Shown: one piece after another, positions 16,352 to 25,919 of the stretch
Layout: each line of letters opens with the position of its first letter
Position numbering within the stretch: position 1 is the stretch's first letter
Assembly: GCA_016235255.1 (NCBI GenBank)
Contig: JACRLM010000031.1
Location: 1 to 43,762, forward strand
Direction: 5' to 3'
From: Nitrospinota bacterium
Lineage (GTDB): Bacteria > Nitrospinota_A > UBA7883 > JACRLM01
DNA length: 43,762 nt
Made by a program: the position numbers and the translations under genes
The notes under the pieces: model-generated
Told to the model about the DNA's origin: nothing
The model's database searches: none
The model's input: the letters and a program-made list of their open reading frames with translations, nothing else

Positions 16352-16528
16352 GGAATCTTCATAGAGCAATTTGAATACCAAGCGCAATGAACCGGAAAAT
16401 GAAGGCGGGAAAGGCTTGTCTCTTAAAGGAAATGCGAGTAAATAAGGCGCCTGCGGCCTGAACAAGCCTATTTTTTAATCTCGTCCGCCATTTCAAAGTA
16501 CCCTTTGGATGGATGATTTTGTATGGTT

Positions 16529-16544
16529 TGTCGCATCAGCTACA
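16529..16544 (+). promoter_or_regulatory. NifA upstream activator sequence for nifH
   Basis: TGT-N10-ACA at 16529-16544, extended as a symmetric TTTGT...ACAAA. It lies about 115 bp upstream of the -24 element of the nifH sigma54 promoter, the normal enhancer distance, and between the divergent nifM and nifH genes, so it could influence both. No convincing sigma54 or sigma70 promoter for nifM was found on the minus strand in this gap. Confidence 0.8.
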
Positions 16545-16624
16545 AATACAAGACAAAAAGCCGCGCAACTTGCCTGCTCCATCAACAGGCTTCATCTCGG
16601 CCGATTCTTTTGCAATTCAACTGA

Positions 16625-17632
<1,008 letters not shown>

Positions 17633-17671
17633 TCCGGCGGTGAACGAACAATCTAAAACGGAGTGAAAGAT

Positions 17672-19117
17672 ATGTCAGAAGCGCTCACCCGCGAGTCCGG
17701 CCAGAAGTTGATAACGGAAGTCCTCGCCGCATATCCGGAGGAAGCCCGCGCCGACCGCGAGAAGCATCTATACGTCAACGACCAGAGCATGGAATCCACC
17801 GGCTCCTGCGTCACCGCCAACCGAAAGTCCCTGCCGGGGGTCATGACCATCCGTGGATGCGCCTACGCCGGGGCGAAAGGTGTGGTGTGGGGGCCGGTGA
17901 AGGACATGGTGCACATATCCCACGGCCCTGTCGGGTGCGGCCAGTACAGCTGGGGCACACGGCGCAACTACGCCTCCGGCACGTACGGGATAGACAATTT
18001 CGTGGTCTTCCAGATCACAAGCGACTTTCAGGAAAAGGACATTGTCTTCGGCGGCGACAAGAAGCTGGAGCAGATGATGCGGGAGATCGTGGAGATGTTT
18101 CCGCTGGCCAAAGGCATTTCGATAATGAGCGAATGCCCCGTGGGGCTCATCGGCGACGACATCGAGGCGGTGGCCAAGAAAATGAGCGCGGAACTTGCCA
18201 TGCCCATCGTGCCGGTGCGTTGCGAGGGTTTCCGCGGGGTCTCCCAGTCGCTGGGGCACCATATCGCCAACGACTCGGTGCGCGACCACATCCTTGGAAA
18301 GGCCGAGCCGGACACGACCACCGACTATGACGTCACCCTGCTTGGGGACTACAACATCGGCGGGGACGCGTGGGCCAGCAGGCTGATCTTAGAGGAGATG
18401 GGGCTTCGCGTGATCGGCCAGTGGAGCGGGGACGCCTCTCTAAACGAGATGATGACCGTGCACAGGAGCAAGCTCAACCTGCTCCACTGCTACCGCTCGA
18501 TGAACTACATCTGCCGGGCAATGGAGGAAAAGTACGGCATTCCGTGGCTGGAATACAACTTCTTCGGGCCGACCAAGATGGAGGAGTCCATCCGCAGGAT
18601 CGCCTCCCGGTTCGACGCGAAGATACAGGAAAACGCGGAGAAGGTGATCGCCCGGCGCCGGCCGATGATGGACGCGGTGATAGCCAGGTACCGCCCCAGG
18701 CTGGAGGGGAAAAAGGTGATGCTGTACGTCGGCGGACTGCGCCCGCGCCATGTGATCGGGGCATATGAGGACCTGGGCATGGAGGTTATCGGGGCCGGTT
18801 ACGAATTCGGCCATAACGACGATTACGACAGGACGATCAAGGAGGCCAAGAACGCCACCCTGATATACGACGACGTGACGAATTTCGAGTTTGAAAAGTT
18901 CGTGGACAGATTGCGGCCCGACCTTGTGGGCTCCGGCATCAAGGAGAAGTACACATTCCAGAAAATGGGGGTGCCTTTCCGCCAGATGCATTCGTGGGAC
19001 TATTCGGGCCCATATCACGGATACGCCGGGTTCGGGGTGTTCGCGCGGGACATGGACATGGCGGTGAACGCGCCGGCCTACAAGATGATAACGCCCCCCT
19101 GGAAGGGCAAGGCTTAG
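17672..19117 (+). CDS. nifD: Nitrogenase MoFe protein alpha chain NifD
   Basis: The 481-residue alpha subunit. P-cluster ligands are Cys63 (TIRGCAYAG), Cys89 ([11 protein letters not shown]) and Cys155 ([12 protein letters not shown]). FeMo-cofactor ligands are Cys273 ([11 protein letters not shown]) and His440 ([13 protein letters not shown]); His196 in SLGHH is near the substrate site. These features and its place between nifH and nifK identify the Mo enzyme rather than VnfD or AnfD, and no vnfG/anfG-like delta gene is present. The start is ATG 17672, preceded by ggag at 8-bp spacing; a GTG at 17663 in the same frame is less likely. With NifK it forms the alpha2beta2 dinitrogenase. Confidence 0.99.
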   Translation: MSEALTRESGQKLITEVLAAYPEEARADREKHLYVNDQSMESTGSCVTANRKSLPGVMTIRGCAYAGAKGVVWGPVKDMVHISHGPVGCGQYSWGTRRNYASGTYGIDNFVVFQITSDFQEKDIVFGGDKKLEQMMREIVEMFPLAKGISIMSECPVGLIGDDIEAVAKKMSAELAMPIVPVRCEGFRGVSQSLGHHIANDSVRDHILGKAEPDTTTDYDVTLLGDYNIGGDAWASRLILEEMGLRVIGQWSGDASLNEMMTVHRSKLNLLHCYRSMNYICRAMEEKYGIPWLEYNFFGPTKMEESIRRIASRFDAKIQENAEKVIARRRPMMDAVIARYRPRLEGKKVMLYVGGLRPRHVIGAYEDLGMEVIGAGYEFGHNDDYDRTIKEAKNATLIYDDVTNFEFEKFVDRLRPDLVGSGIKEKYTFQKMGVPFRQMHSWDYSGPYHGYAGFGVFARDMDMAVNAPAYKMITPPWKGKA

Positions 19118-19127
19118 GAGAAGTGAC

Positions 19128-20657
19128 ATGACTGATAAACTGAAAGTGCAGGATCACAACGAGCTTTTCCATCTGGAAGAGTACCAGGTGTCCCGCGAAA
19201 AGAAAAAGGAGTTCGAGAAAGGCGCATCGCCGGAAAAGCTGGCGGAGACGAAGGCGTACACATGCTCGGACGAGTACCTTAAGAAGAACTTCGGCCGCAA
19301 GGCGCTCACCATCAATCCGGCGAAGGCCTGCCAGCCGCTGGGGGCGCTCCTGGCCGCCGTGGGATTCGACGGATGCATGCCCTACGTCCACGGATCGCAG
19401 GGGTGCGCGGCCTATTTCCGCTCCCACTTCATCCGGCATTTCAAGGAGCCGTTCGCGGCCGTGTCCGACTCCATGACGGAGGACTCGGCGGTGTTCGGCG
19501 GGCAGAAGAACATAATCGCCGGGCTGAAGAACGCCTACGGGCTTTACAAGCCGAAGATCATGGCGGTGTCCACCACCTGCATGGCGGAAGTCATCGGCGA
19601 CGACCTGAACGCGTTCATCAAGAACGCGCGCAAGGAAGGGGCCGTGCCAGACGATCTTCCGATTCCCTTCGCCCACACCCCGTCGTTCGTTGGCAGCCAT
19701 GTCACCGGCTACGACAACATGATGCGCGGGATACTTTTCAATCTGTCGCAAAACGTCAAAGTGGCGGAGACGGACAACGGGAAGATAAACATCATCCCGG
19801 GATTCGACGGATTCACGGTGGGCAACATCCGGGAGATACGCCGGATGCTGGACATGATGGGGGTGGACCACATCGTTCTCGGCGACAACAGCGATGCGCT
19901 GGACACTCCGCAGACCGGCGAATACCACATGTACAACGGCGGCACCAGCATCGAGCAAGTGGCGCAGGCGCGAAACGCGAAAGCTACTTTCGCGCTGCTG
20001 CCAGACAGCGCGGACAAGTCCATCGCAGGGCTGGTCAAGGACGACTGGGGGCAGATATTCGAATCATCCACCGCCCCCCTCGGCCTCGCCGGGACGGACA
20101 AGTGGCTGATGAAAGTGTCCGAAATCGCTGGCAAGCCGATACCCAAGGCGCTTGAGGACGAACGCGGCAGGGCGCTGGACGCCATGACCGATTCCGGCTA
20201 TTACCTGCACGGCAAGCGGTTCGCGATTTACGGCGATCCTTCATATGTGGAGGCCCTTGTGGACTTCTATATGGAGATGGGCGCCGAACCGGCCCACATA
20301 GTGGTGACCAACGGATCAAAACGCTGGGGCAGGGCTCTCCAGAAAAAGCTGGATGAGACGGAATTCGGCCGCAACGCCAAGGTCCATCACGGAGCCGACC
20401 TGTGGCACCTTCGGTCCTTGATGATATCCGAGCCGGTGGACTTCCTGGTTGGGAGCACCCACGGGAAAATCCTGGCGCGGGAGATGAAAGTTCCGTTGAT
20501 ACGGCTTTCGTTCCCTATTTTCGACAGGCACCACCTGCACAGGTACGCCACCTTCGGATACCAGGGGATTATCAATCTTCTGCTATGGACGGTGAACACA
20601 CTGCTCGACGACGTGGACAACAAGGCCGGGGATTTCAACCTTGATTTCGTGAGGTAG
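19128..20657 (+). CDS. nifK: Nitrogenase MoFe protein beta chain NifK
   Basis: The 509-residue beta subunit. The P-cluster cysteines are Cys68 (NPAKACQPLGA), Cys93 (GSQGCAAYFRSH) and Cys151 (STTCMAEVIGDDL). The N-terminal extension before the first cysteine is of the long type found in group I enzymes (about 60 residues, including YTCSDEYLKKNF). The C-terminus has FPIFDRHHLHRYAT followed by YQGIINLLLWTVNT, typical of NifK. The ATG at 19128 is preceded by ggagaag, 10 bp after nifD. The gene is co-transcribed with nifHD. Confidence 0.98.
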   Translation: MTDKLKVQDHNELFHLEEYQVSREKKKEFEKGASPEKLAETKAYTCSDEYLKKNFGRKALTINPAKACQPLGALLAAVGFDGCMPYVHGSQGCAAYFRSHFIRHFKEPFAAVSDSMTEDSAVFGGQKNIIAGLKNAYGLYKPKIMAVSTTCMAEVIGDDLNAFIKNARKEGAVPDDLPIPFAHTPSFVGSHVTGYDNMMRGILFNLSQNVKVAETDNGKINIIPGFDGFTVGNIREIRRMLDMMGVDHIVLGDNSDALDTPQTGEYHMYNGGTSIEQVAQARNAKATFALLPDSADKSIAGLVKDDWGQIFESSTAPLGLAGTDKWLMKVSEIAGKPIPKALEDERGRALDAMTDSGYYLHGKRFAIYGDPSYVEALVDFYMEMGAEPAHIVVTNGSKRWGRALQKKLDETEFGRNAKVHHGADLWHLRSLMISEPVDFLVGSTHGKILAREMKVPLIRLSFPIFDRHHLHRYATFGYQGIINLLLWTVNTLLDDVDNKAGDFNLDFVR

Positions 20658-20659
20658 AA

Positions 20660-22012
20660 GTGAACCTTTCCACGCTGCGGGAACTTTACAAGGAGCCCGC
20701 ATGCTCGCACAACGCCGCGAAGAAGGACGCCGCCTGCCCCCGCCCCACACCGGGGAAGGCGGCGGGCGGATGCTCCTTCGACGGGGCGCAGATAACCCTT
20801 GTCCCCATAACGGACGCCGCGCACATCGTCCACGGCCCGGCTGGCTGCGTCGGTAACACGTGGAACAACCGGGGTGCGCTCTCAAGCGGCCCACGGATGA
20901 ACCGCATGGCGTTCACTTCGGACATTTCCAACAACGACGTGGTGTTTGGCGGGGAAAAAAAGCTTTACAAGGCCGTGCGGGAAATAATCGCAAAGTACAG
21001 CCCCCCCGCTGTGTTCGTTTACCAGACATGTGTCACCTCCATGATCGGTGATGATGTGAACGCGCTATGCAAGGCGGTGAGGGAAAAGACCGGAACGCCA
21101 GTGATCCCGGTGGACGCGCCCGGCTTCACAGGCACAAAGAATTTCGGCAACAGGCTGGCGGGAGACGCGCTATTGCGCCATGTGATCGGGACGGCCGAGC
21201 CTGCCACGCCACATCCATATAACGTGAACCTGATCGGCGAATTTAACATCGCAGGGGAGCTTTGGGGGATATTGCCCCTGCTCGACAGGCTGGACATACG
21301 GTTGATCTGCTCCCTTTCTGGAGACGCCCGGTTTGGCGATATCGCCAAGATGCACCGGGCGGACGTGAACATGATGGTCTGCTCCAGAGCGTTGCTGAAC
21401 GTGGCGCGCAGGATGAAAGAAAAGTATGGAATACCATACTTCGAAGGATCGTTCTATGGCGCCTCCAACACCGGCGCCGCATTGATGAAAATAGCGCGGA
21501 TCATTGGAAATAAAGCGCTCGTAAGCAAGGCGGAGGCGCTGGTGAACGAAGAAACGCAAAGGATCGCGCCGGAGCTGAAATCGTTGAAAGAACGGCTGGC
21601 CGGCAAAAAGGCGCTCCTATACACCGGCGGGGTGAAAAGCTGGTCCATCGTGGGGGCGTTGCAGGAACTGGGGATGAAGGTGATTGCAACCGGCACGAAA
21701 AAGTCCACGGAAGAGGACAAGGCCAGGATAAAGGAACTGATGGGGGACGAGACGGTGATGATAAGCGAAGGGGCGCCACGCAAGCTGTTGCAGGTGTTCC
21801 ATGAAAGCGGGGCGGACGTGATGCTGGCCGGCGGGAGGAACCAGTACACAGCGCTCAAGGCGCGCATCCCTTTCGTGGACGTCAACCAGGAGCGCCACAC
21901 GCCATACACCGGTTACGACGGCCACGTCCGATTCGGCGAGGCTGTGGCCGGGGCTATAGAGTCCCCCGCGTTAGCCATTGCCCGGCGGCCATGCCCGTTT
22001 GGAGAAATATGA
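20660..22012 (+). CDS. nifE: FeMo-cofactor scaffold protein NifE
   Basis: A 450-residue homologue of NifD and subunit of the NifEN scaffold, on which the NifB-cofactor matures to FeMo-co. Seen here: an N-terminal cysteine region (EPACSHN, AACPRPTPGKAAGGCSFDGAQ), HGPAGCVGNTW, and TCVTSMIGDDV, which retain the cluster-binding cysteines. The FeMo-co-type histidine segment of NifD is replaced, as expected for NifE. The start is GTG at 20660, two bases after the nifK stop with gaggtagaa upstream. Its stop overlaps the nifN start (ATGA). It contains GEFNIAGELWGILPLL, a NifE-specific region. Confidence 0.97.
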   Translation: MNLSTLRELYKEPACSHNAAKKDAACPRPTPGKAAGGCSFDGAQITLVPITDAAHIVHGPAGCVGNTWNNRGALSSGPRMNRMAFTSDISNNDVVFGGEKKLYKAVREIIAKYSPPAVFVYQTCVTSMIGDDVNALCKAVREKTGTPVIPVDAPGFTGTKNFGNRLAGDALLRHVIGTAEPATPHPYNVNLIGEFNIAGELWGILPLLDRLDIRLICSLSGDARFGDIAKMHRADVNMMVCSRALLNVARRMKEKYGIPYFEGSFYGASNTGAALMKIARIIGNKALVSKAEALVNEETQRIAPELKSLKERLAGKKALLYTGGVKSWSIVGALQELGMKVIATGTKKSTEEDKARIKELMGDETVMISEGAPRKLLQVFHESGADVMLAGGRNQYTALKARIPFVDVNQERHTPYTGYDGHVRFGEAVAGAIESPALAIARRPCPFGEI

Positions 22013-23289
22013 TGAAACACTATTCGGCCAATCCCATAAAGCTGTCGCAGCCGGCCGGGGCGGCCCTTGCCTTCATGGGGGTGAAAGGGTGCGTGCCGCT
22101 GTGGCACGGATCGCAGGGTTGCACGGCGTTCGCCAAAATACTATTCATCCAGCATTTCCGGGAGCCGATGCCGTTCCAGACAACGGCGCTCACCCACACC
22201 ACCGTTGTGATGGGGGGTGACACGAACGCGGCGGAGGCCATGGACAACGTGCGATCAGGCGCGAAGATAATCGGGCTGCTCACAACCGGCGTGACGGAGA
22301 CTTCCGGGGCCGATGTGGCGCGGATCGCAAAAGCGGCCGTCGCGGACAATCCGGGCGTCCCGGTGGTGGCGGTGAGCGTTCCGGATTTTGAGGGATCGCT
22401 CCAGACCGGCTACGTGAAAGCGTGCAAAGCCATGCTCGACATCTTGGCCAGACCGCGCATCGCGCCCCGGCGCAAGCAGGTGGCGGTGTTCGCCGGGCCA
22501 TACGTCACGCCGGGCGAAGTTGAAACAATAAGGGACGTGATAGAGGACTTCGGATTGCGCCCCGTGATTTTTCCCGACCTTGGCGCAAGCCTTGGTGGCT
22601 ATCTTGCGGAAGATGAATACTCGCCCGCCACAATCGGCGGGACGCTGGTGGACGAGATAGAAACTCTCGCCGACTCCGCCATGGTGATGTCCGTTGGAAA
22701 CTCCATGAACGCCATGGCAAAGGAATTTTCGTGCACACACGGCATCGAGCATTTTCATTTTGACAGCCTCGCCACGCTCGATGAGATGGACGGATTTTTG
22801 TCCGCGCTCTCTAGCCGGTTTAAAGCAACCGTCCCCGGCCGTTACATAAAGCAACGCCGGCGCTTTCTGGACACGGCCTTGGACACGCAGTTTTATCTTA
22901 ACGGTAAAAAGGCCGCAGTGGCGGGCGATCCGGAGTTCGTCACACGATGGGCGGAGCCGCTTACGGCGATGGGAATGAAAGTCACCGCCGTCGCCACGCC
23001 GGGGCATGGCGATTGGCCGGTGGGGGACCTGGAGGATTTGCGCGGCATGATCGAGAGTGATCCGGTGGACATCCTGATCGGGAACAGCCACGTGGCGGAA
23101 CTGGCCGGTGAACTGGGCCTGCCAGCCATCAGAAGCGGCATCCCGGTGAGCGACAGGATCGGGGAACCGCAGACCGTGCGACTGGGCTACAACGGCGCTT
23201 CGGCGCTGCTTATGGAACTGGCCAACGCGTTCATGGGCGGAGCGCGCCACGCAGAGCCGTATATATCAACGTTGCGCGCGGGAGTGTGA
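22009..23289 (+). CDS. nifN: FeMo-cofactor scaffold protein NifN
   Basis: The 426-residue partner of NifE, homologous to NifK. Family features are the N-terminal NPIKLSQPAGAALAFMGVKG, then LWHGSQGCTAFAKILFIQHFREPMPFQTTALT, and VVMGGDTNAAEAM. Near the C-terminus: VDILIGNSHVAELAGEL and GIPVSDRIGEP. The ATG at 22009 overlaps the nifE stop; a second in-frame ATG at 22012 follows immediately, with ggag spaced for either. The frame is open back to 21991, but the overlap favours 22009. It is not fused to NifX; nifX follows separately 16 bp downstream. Confidence 0.96.
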   Translation: MMKHYSANPIKLSQPAGAALAFMGVKGCVPLWHGSQGCTAFAKILFIQHFREPMPFQTTALTHTTVVMGGDTNAAEAMDNVRSGAKIIGLLTTGVTETSGADVARIAKAAVADNPGVPVVAVSVPDFEGSLQTGYVKACKAMLDILARPRIAPRRKQVAVFAGPYVTPGEVETIRDVIEDFGLRPVIFPDLGASLGGYLAEDEYSPATIGGTLVDEIETLADSAMVMSVGNSMNAMAKEFSCTHGIEHFHFDSLATLDEMDGFLSALSSRFKATVPGRYIKQRRRFLDTALDTQFYLNGKKAAVAGDPEFVTRWAEPLTAMGMKVTAVATPGHGDWPVGDLEDLRGMIESDPVDILIGNSHVAELAGELGLPAIRSGIPVSDRIGEPQTVRLGYNGASALLMELANAFMGGARHAEPYISTLRAGV

Positions 23290-23305
23290 CGGCGGGAGAT
23301 TTCAA

Positions 23306-23764
23306 ATGAAGCTGATATCCAAAATAACCGTGGAAAGCAAAAAGGAAGGCGCTTTGCGTGTGGCCTTCGCCACCACCGACGGGCAAGAGGTCAACGACCA
23401 TTTCGGATGGGCGAAAATGTTCGTCCTTTACGACGTGTCCAGGGAAGGCGTCACAAAGGCCGGCAAAGTGACGTTCTCCGGCGAAGGGCTAAGCGAGAAT
23501 GGCAACGATGACAAGCTGACCGGTAAGATCGAGGCGCTTGCCGGGTGCCACATTATCTGCTGCGAGGCGATAGGGGGCGTTGCGGCGGCTCGGCTGACCA
23601 ACAGAAGGATGCATCCTATGGTGGTCCGGGACGAGAGTTCCATCACGGCCATACTCAATACGCTCAAAGGCACATTGAACGGGACCCCGCCTCCATGGAT
23701 AAGGAAGATCACCGGCGCCGGGGATCCGGGGCGGTTTGACAGGTTCGAGGAAGACGATGATTGA
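23306..23764 (+). CDS. nifX: NifX, FeMo-co precursor carrier
   Basis: A 152-residue protein of the NifX/NifB-C/dinitrogenase FeMo-co-binding family. The core reads LRVAFATTDGQEVNDHFGWAKMFVLYDV, with the family VNxHFG motif, followed by the cysteine pair region CHIICCEAIGGVAAARL and a C-terminal TPPPWIRKI that is typical of NifX. NifX binds NifB-co and VK-cluster and exchanges them with NifEN. It ends in an acidic tail (RFEEDDD). It lies between nifN and the nif-specific ferredoxin. Confidence 0.95.
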   Translation: MKLISKITVESKKEGALRVAFATTDGQEVNDHFGWAKMFVLYDVSREGVTKAGKVTFSGEGLSENGNDDKLTGKIEALAGCHIICCEAIGGVAAARLTNRRMHPMVVRDESSITAILNTLKGTLNGTPPPWIRKITGAGDPGRFDRFEEDDD

Positions 23765-23785
23765 AATCATTCGGGAGGTTTTGAA

Positions 23786-24070
23786 ATGAGCGCGGGAGTG
23801 TCATACAGGAAAAACGGCGAGCCGTACGCGGCAAGCTATATCGCGTCCATAGACCCGGAGGAGTGCATCGGGTGCGGGCGGTGCTACAAGGTGTGCGGCC
23901 AGGGAGTGTTCAACCTGGCGGAACGCTCGTCGCTGGGTCTTGAGGACGACGACTATGAGGACGAGGGGGCCATGGTGATGACTGTGGCCAACGACGGGCT
24001 TTGCATAGGCTGCCTTGCCTGCTCGCGCGTCTGCACGAAAAACTGCCATTCTTTCGAGCGGGCGGCGTAG
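23786..24070 (+). CDS. fdxB: Nif-specific ferredoxin III (2[4Fe-4S])
   Basis: A 94-residue ferredoxin with two cluster motifs: CIGCGRCYKVC (Cys27, 30, 33, 37) and CIGCLACSRVC (Cys73, 76, 79, 83) plus an extra Cys87. A long acidic insert (EDDDYEDEG) separates them, as in the FdxB type that commonly sits after nifX. It probably donates electrons to nitrogenase or to cofactor synthesis. It is in the same operon, 21 bp after nifX, with a gggagg ribosome-binding site. Confidence 0.93.
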   Translation: MSAGVSYRKNGEPYAASYIASIDPEECIGCGRCYKVCGQGVFNLAERSSLGLEDDDYEDEGAMVMTVANDGLCIGCLACSRVCTKNCHSFERAA

Positions 24071-24073
24071 GCC

Positions 24074-24985
24074 ATGGTCCCGGCGGCCGTCCGGGAAAGG
24101 GCGCTGGCCTCATACTTAGGATTGGCCATCGGGGACGCGCTTGGCGCCACGACGGAGTTTATGACGCCCCAGGAAATCCGTTCGGCGTACGGCGTCCACA
24201 ACGAGCTTAGGGGTGGAGGGTGGCTGCATATTAAGCCGGGCCGCGTCACGGACGACACGCAGATGGCGATGGCCCTTGGCGATTCGATCATCGAAAAGGG
24301 AAAAGTTGAGCCAAAGGCCGCCGCCGATGCTTTCATAGGGTGGATGCGCTCCAAACCGCCGGACATCGGGGGTACTGTGCGAAGGGGGCTGCAGCGCTAT
24401 ATCGTCAACGGGACGACCGAGGCGGAGCCTTCGGAACAGGCGGCCGGCAACGGCGCCGCGATGCGGAACCTTCCCGTGGCGCTCGCCGCGCTAAACGATG
24501 ATGAATTGTTCCGCGACTGGAGCATGGCGCAGGCGCATGTCACCCATAACAACCGCCTTTCCGACGGCGGGACCGTGCTCCTTTGCGATATGGCCCGGCA
24601 GGCTGTCGTAAACGGCCAGACCGCGCCTCTGCACTCAATCGCCAGGATGTGGATCGCGCTATATCCGGAGTTCGAATACAAGAAATTCAAGACCTCCGAT
24701 TCGGACGGTTATATCGTCCATACGGCGAGGGTCGTCCTGAACTTCTTCTTCAACACTCTCGACTTCGAGTCTTGCCTGACCGGCGTGGTGAACATCGGGG
24801 GGGATGCGGACACAAACGCGGCCCTGGCCGGACAGATCGCCGGTGCATTCTATGGGCTGGACTCTATTCCTTCAAGGTGGTTAAAAAAACTCGATCCGGC
24901 GGTGAGGGATCGGATCGAAAAACAGGTGGACGGTCTTTTGGAGATAAGCGCCCGTCAAAGCATGTCCACCACTTCGGATATATAG
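24074..24985 (+). CDS. draG: ADP-ribosyl-[dinitrogen reductase] hydrolase DraG
   Basis: A 303-residue ADP-ribosylglycohydrolase that removes ADP-ribose from the modified arginine of NifH and so restores nitrogenase activity. The dinuclear metal-binding residues are visible in GLAIGDALGATTEFM, VTDDTQMAMALGDSI, and NIGGDADTNAALAGQIAGAFYG. DraG-specific stretches include GNGAAMRNLPVAL and HVTHNNRLSDGG. It follows fdxB by only 3 bp, so it is transcribed with the structural nif genes. Its last 31 bp overlap the 3' end of draT on the opposite strand, an unusual arrangement because draT and draG are normally codirectional. Confidence 0.96.
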   Translation: MVPAAVRERALASYLGLAIGDALGATTEFMTPQEIRSAYGVHNELRGGGWLHIKPGRVTDDTQMAMALGDSIIEKGKVEPKAAADAFIGWMRSKPPDIGGTVRRGLQRYIVNGTTEAEPSEQAAGNGAAMRNLPVALAALNDDELFRDWSMAQAHVTHNNRLSDGGTVLLCDMARQAVVNGQTAPLHSIARMWIALYPEFEYKKFKTSDSDGYIVHTARVVLNFFFNTLDFESCLTGVVNIGGDADTNAALAGQIAGAFYGLDSIPSRWLKKLDPAVRDRIEKQVDGLLEISARQSMSTTSDI

Positions 24986-25752
24986 TCCCCGCCGATGACG
25001 ATGTGTTCGCTCTCGGCGCCCGGGATTTTGCCGGGAAGCAACTCCGGGAAGCATAAGATTTTTTCGAAAGGCGCCTCTATTTTAAGGATGGTGTCGCCGA
25101 ATTCGCTGGCCCGCTCAAGGCTCGATGTGTAGCTGACCAGGCTGTTATTGCGCACCACCCAAAGTTTCTTCTCGCGTTTTTCGACTATCTGGCTCTCCCT
25201 TTTCATGTCGTTGGCGCCGCGGTACAGGGTTATTTTTCCCTCCTCGTCGCCGAACCGGTGTAGCCAGTATTGGGCGAATTCGTACAAAAGGTCGAACTGG
25301 GCGAATATGGAATTGTTGTGGAAACGCGGAGTCATCCTTTCCGAAAGATAGTTCCAGTACGCCTTGCAGTTTATGTTCGGGATGCTCTCCCTGTGGAACA
25401 GCGGCATGAGCCCGAACCGGGACTCCACCCATCCCTTCATCACCGCCCCATCCGGCCTGTTGGAATCGAAAATCCATCCGCGAAGCAATCGAAGGTAGTT
25501 GGCGCGGTATATCCTTTTGGCCTCAGGCTCCCTATCTTCCTGGTCCAGCCCGAACATCACCCGCATATGTTCCATGAAGACCGCAGCGGTCTCCTCCCTG
25601 TCAAACCTGTCCAGGGCTTCGAAAAGCGGTTGGTTCATTTCCAGCACGCCGTTTATCCGCACCGGGGAGGGGGAAATGTTGAACGCGGGTGAGGCGAACG
25701 AAACCGTGGGCAGGCCTATCAGGTTCGTGCGTAAAAGATGCGCATGCGGCAT
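24955..25752 (-). CDS. draT: NAD+-dinitrogen-reductase ADP-ribosyltransferase DraT
   Basis: A 265-residue enzyme that ADP-ribosylates the NifH arginine in response to ammonium or energy loss, switching nitrogenase off. DraT features seen: NYLRLLRGWIFDSNRP, MKGWVESRFGLMPLFH, and an R-S-E type transferase arrangement: ITLYRGAND (Arg), NSLVSYTSSLERASEFG (Ser-Thr-Ser), and GAESEHIVIGGDY (Glu-x-Glu). The start at 25752 gives an N-terminus of MPHAHLLRTNLIGLP, in keeping with the family's R-x-N-L-P beginning. It is read toward draG and overlaps it by 31 bp at the 3' ends. Its start codon region overlaps a NifA site shared with the divergent nifB operon. Confidence 0.95.
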   Translation of the reverse strand: MPHAHLLRTNLIGLPTVSFASPAFNISPSPVRINGVLEMNQPLFEALDRFDREETAAVFMEHMRVMFGLDQEDREPEAKRIYRANYLRLLRGWIFDSNRPDGAVMKGWVESRFGLMPLFHRESIPNINCKAYWNYLSERMTPRFHNNSIFAQFDLLYEFAQYWLHRFGDEEGKITLYRGANDMKRESQIVEKREKKLWVVRNNSLVSYTSSLERASEFGDTILKIEAPFEKILCFPELLPGKIPGAESEHIVIGGDYISEVVDML

Positions 25753-25767
25753 GTGGGTTACATTACA
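25752..25767 (+). promoter_or_regulatory. NifA upstream activator sequence, distal (nifB)
   Basis: TGT-GGGTTACATT-ACA. It touches the draT start codon (25750-25752), so NifA bound here could also affect draT. It lies 19 bp (start to start) from the second site, nearly two helical turns, which suits cooperative binding on one DNA face. Confidence 0.6.
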
Positions 25768-25770
25768 AAT

Positions 25771-25786
25771 TGTATGTTTGGTGACA
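25771..25786 (+). promoter_or_regulatory. NifA upstream activator sequence, proximal (nifB)
   Basis: TGT-ATGTTTGGTG-ACA, located about 78-93 bp upstream of the sigma54 promoter before nifB, a normal enhancer distance. The rest of the 25753-25919 gap holds only this promoter set. Confidence 0.7.
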
Positions 25787-25862
25787 CTGACACAAGTTTC
25801 CAGAGCGCAAAATCAGTCCAAAATCGAGCCAAATCATCATATTCCAGCCCACCGCCGGCCAA

Positions 25863-25878
25863 TGGCGCCCCCTTTGCT
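25863..25878 (+). promoter_or_regulatory. Sigma54 (-24/-12) promoter of nifB operon
   Basis: TGGCGCCCCCTTTGCT has GG at 25864-25865 and GC at 25876-25877 with 10-bp spacing, and a TTTGC -12 element close to consensus. The predicted start is near 25889, about 31 nt before the nifB GTG. Confidence 0.8.
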
Positions 25879-25919
25879 TCACTGGCTGGTTATATTCCGT
25901 TTTCCGGAGAATCAATGTC

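Noticed and set aside
16354..16465. Longer NifM start at TTG 16465
   Set aside because: The additional residues resemble no NifM N-terminus, and ATG codons at 16351 and 16342 fit better.
18939..19958. Minus-strand open frame (339 codons) across nifD/nifK
   Set aside because: Shadow of conserved nif genes; sequence is low-information and resembles no family.
22255..23250. Minus-strand open frame (331 codons) opposite nifN
   Set aside because: Antisense to nifN, no domain, no ribosome-binding site.
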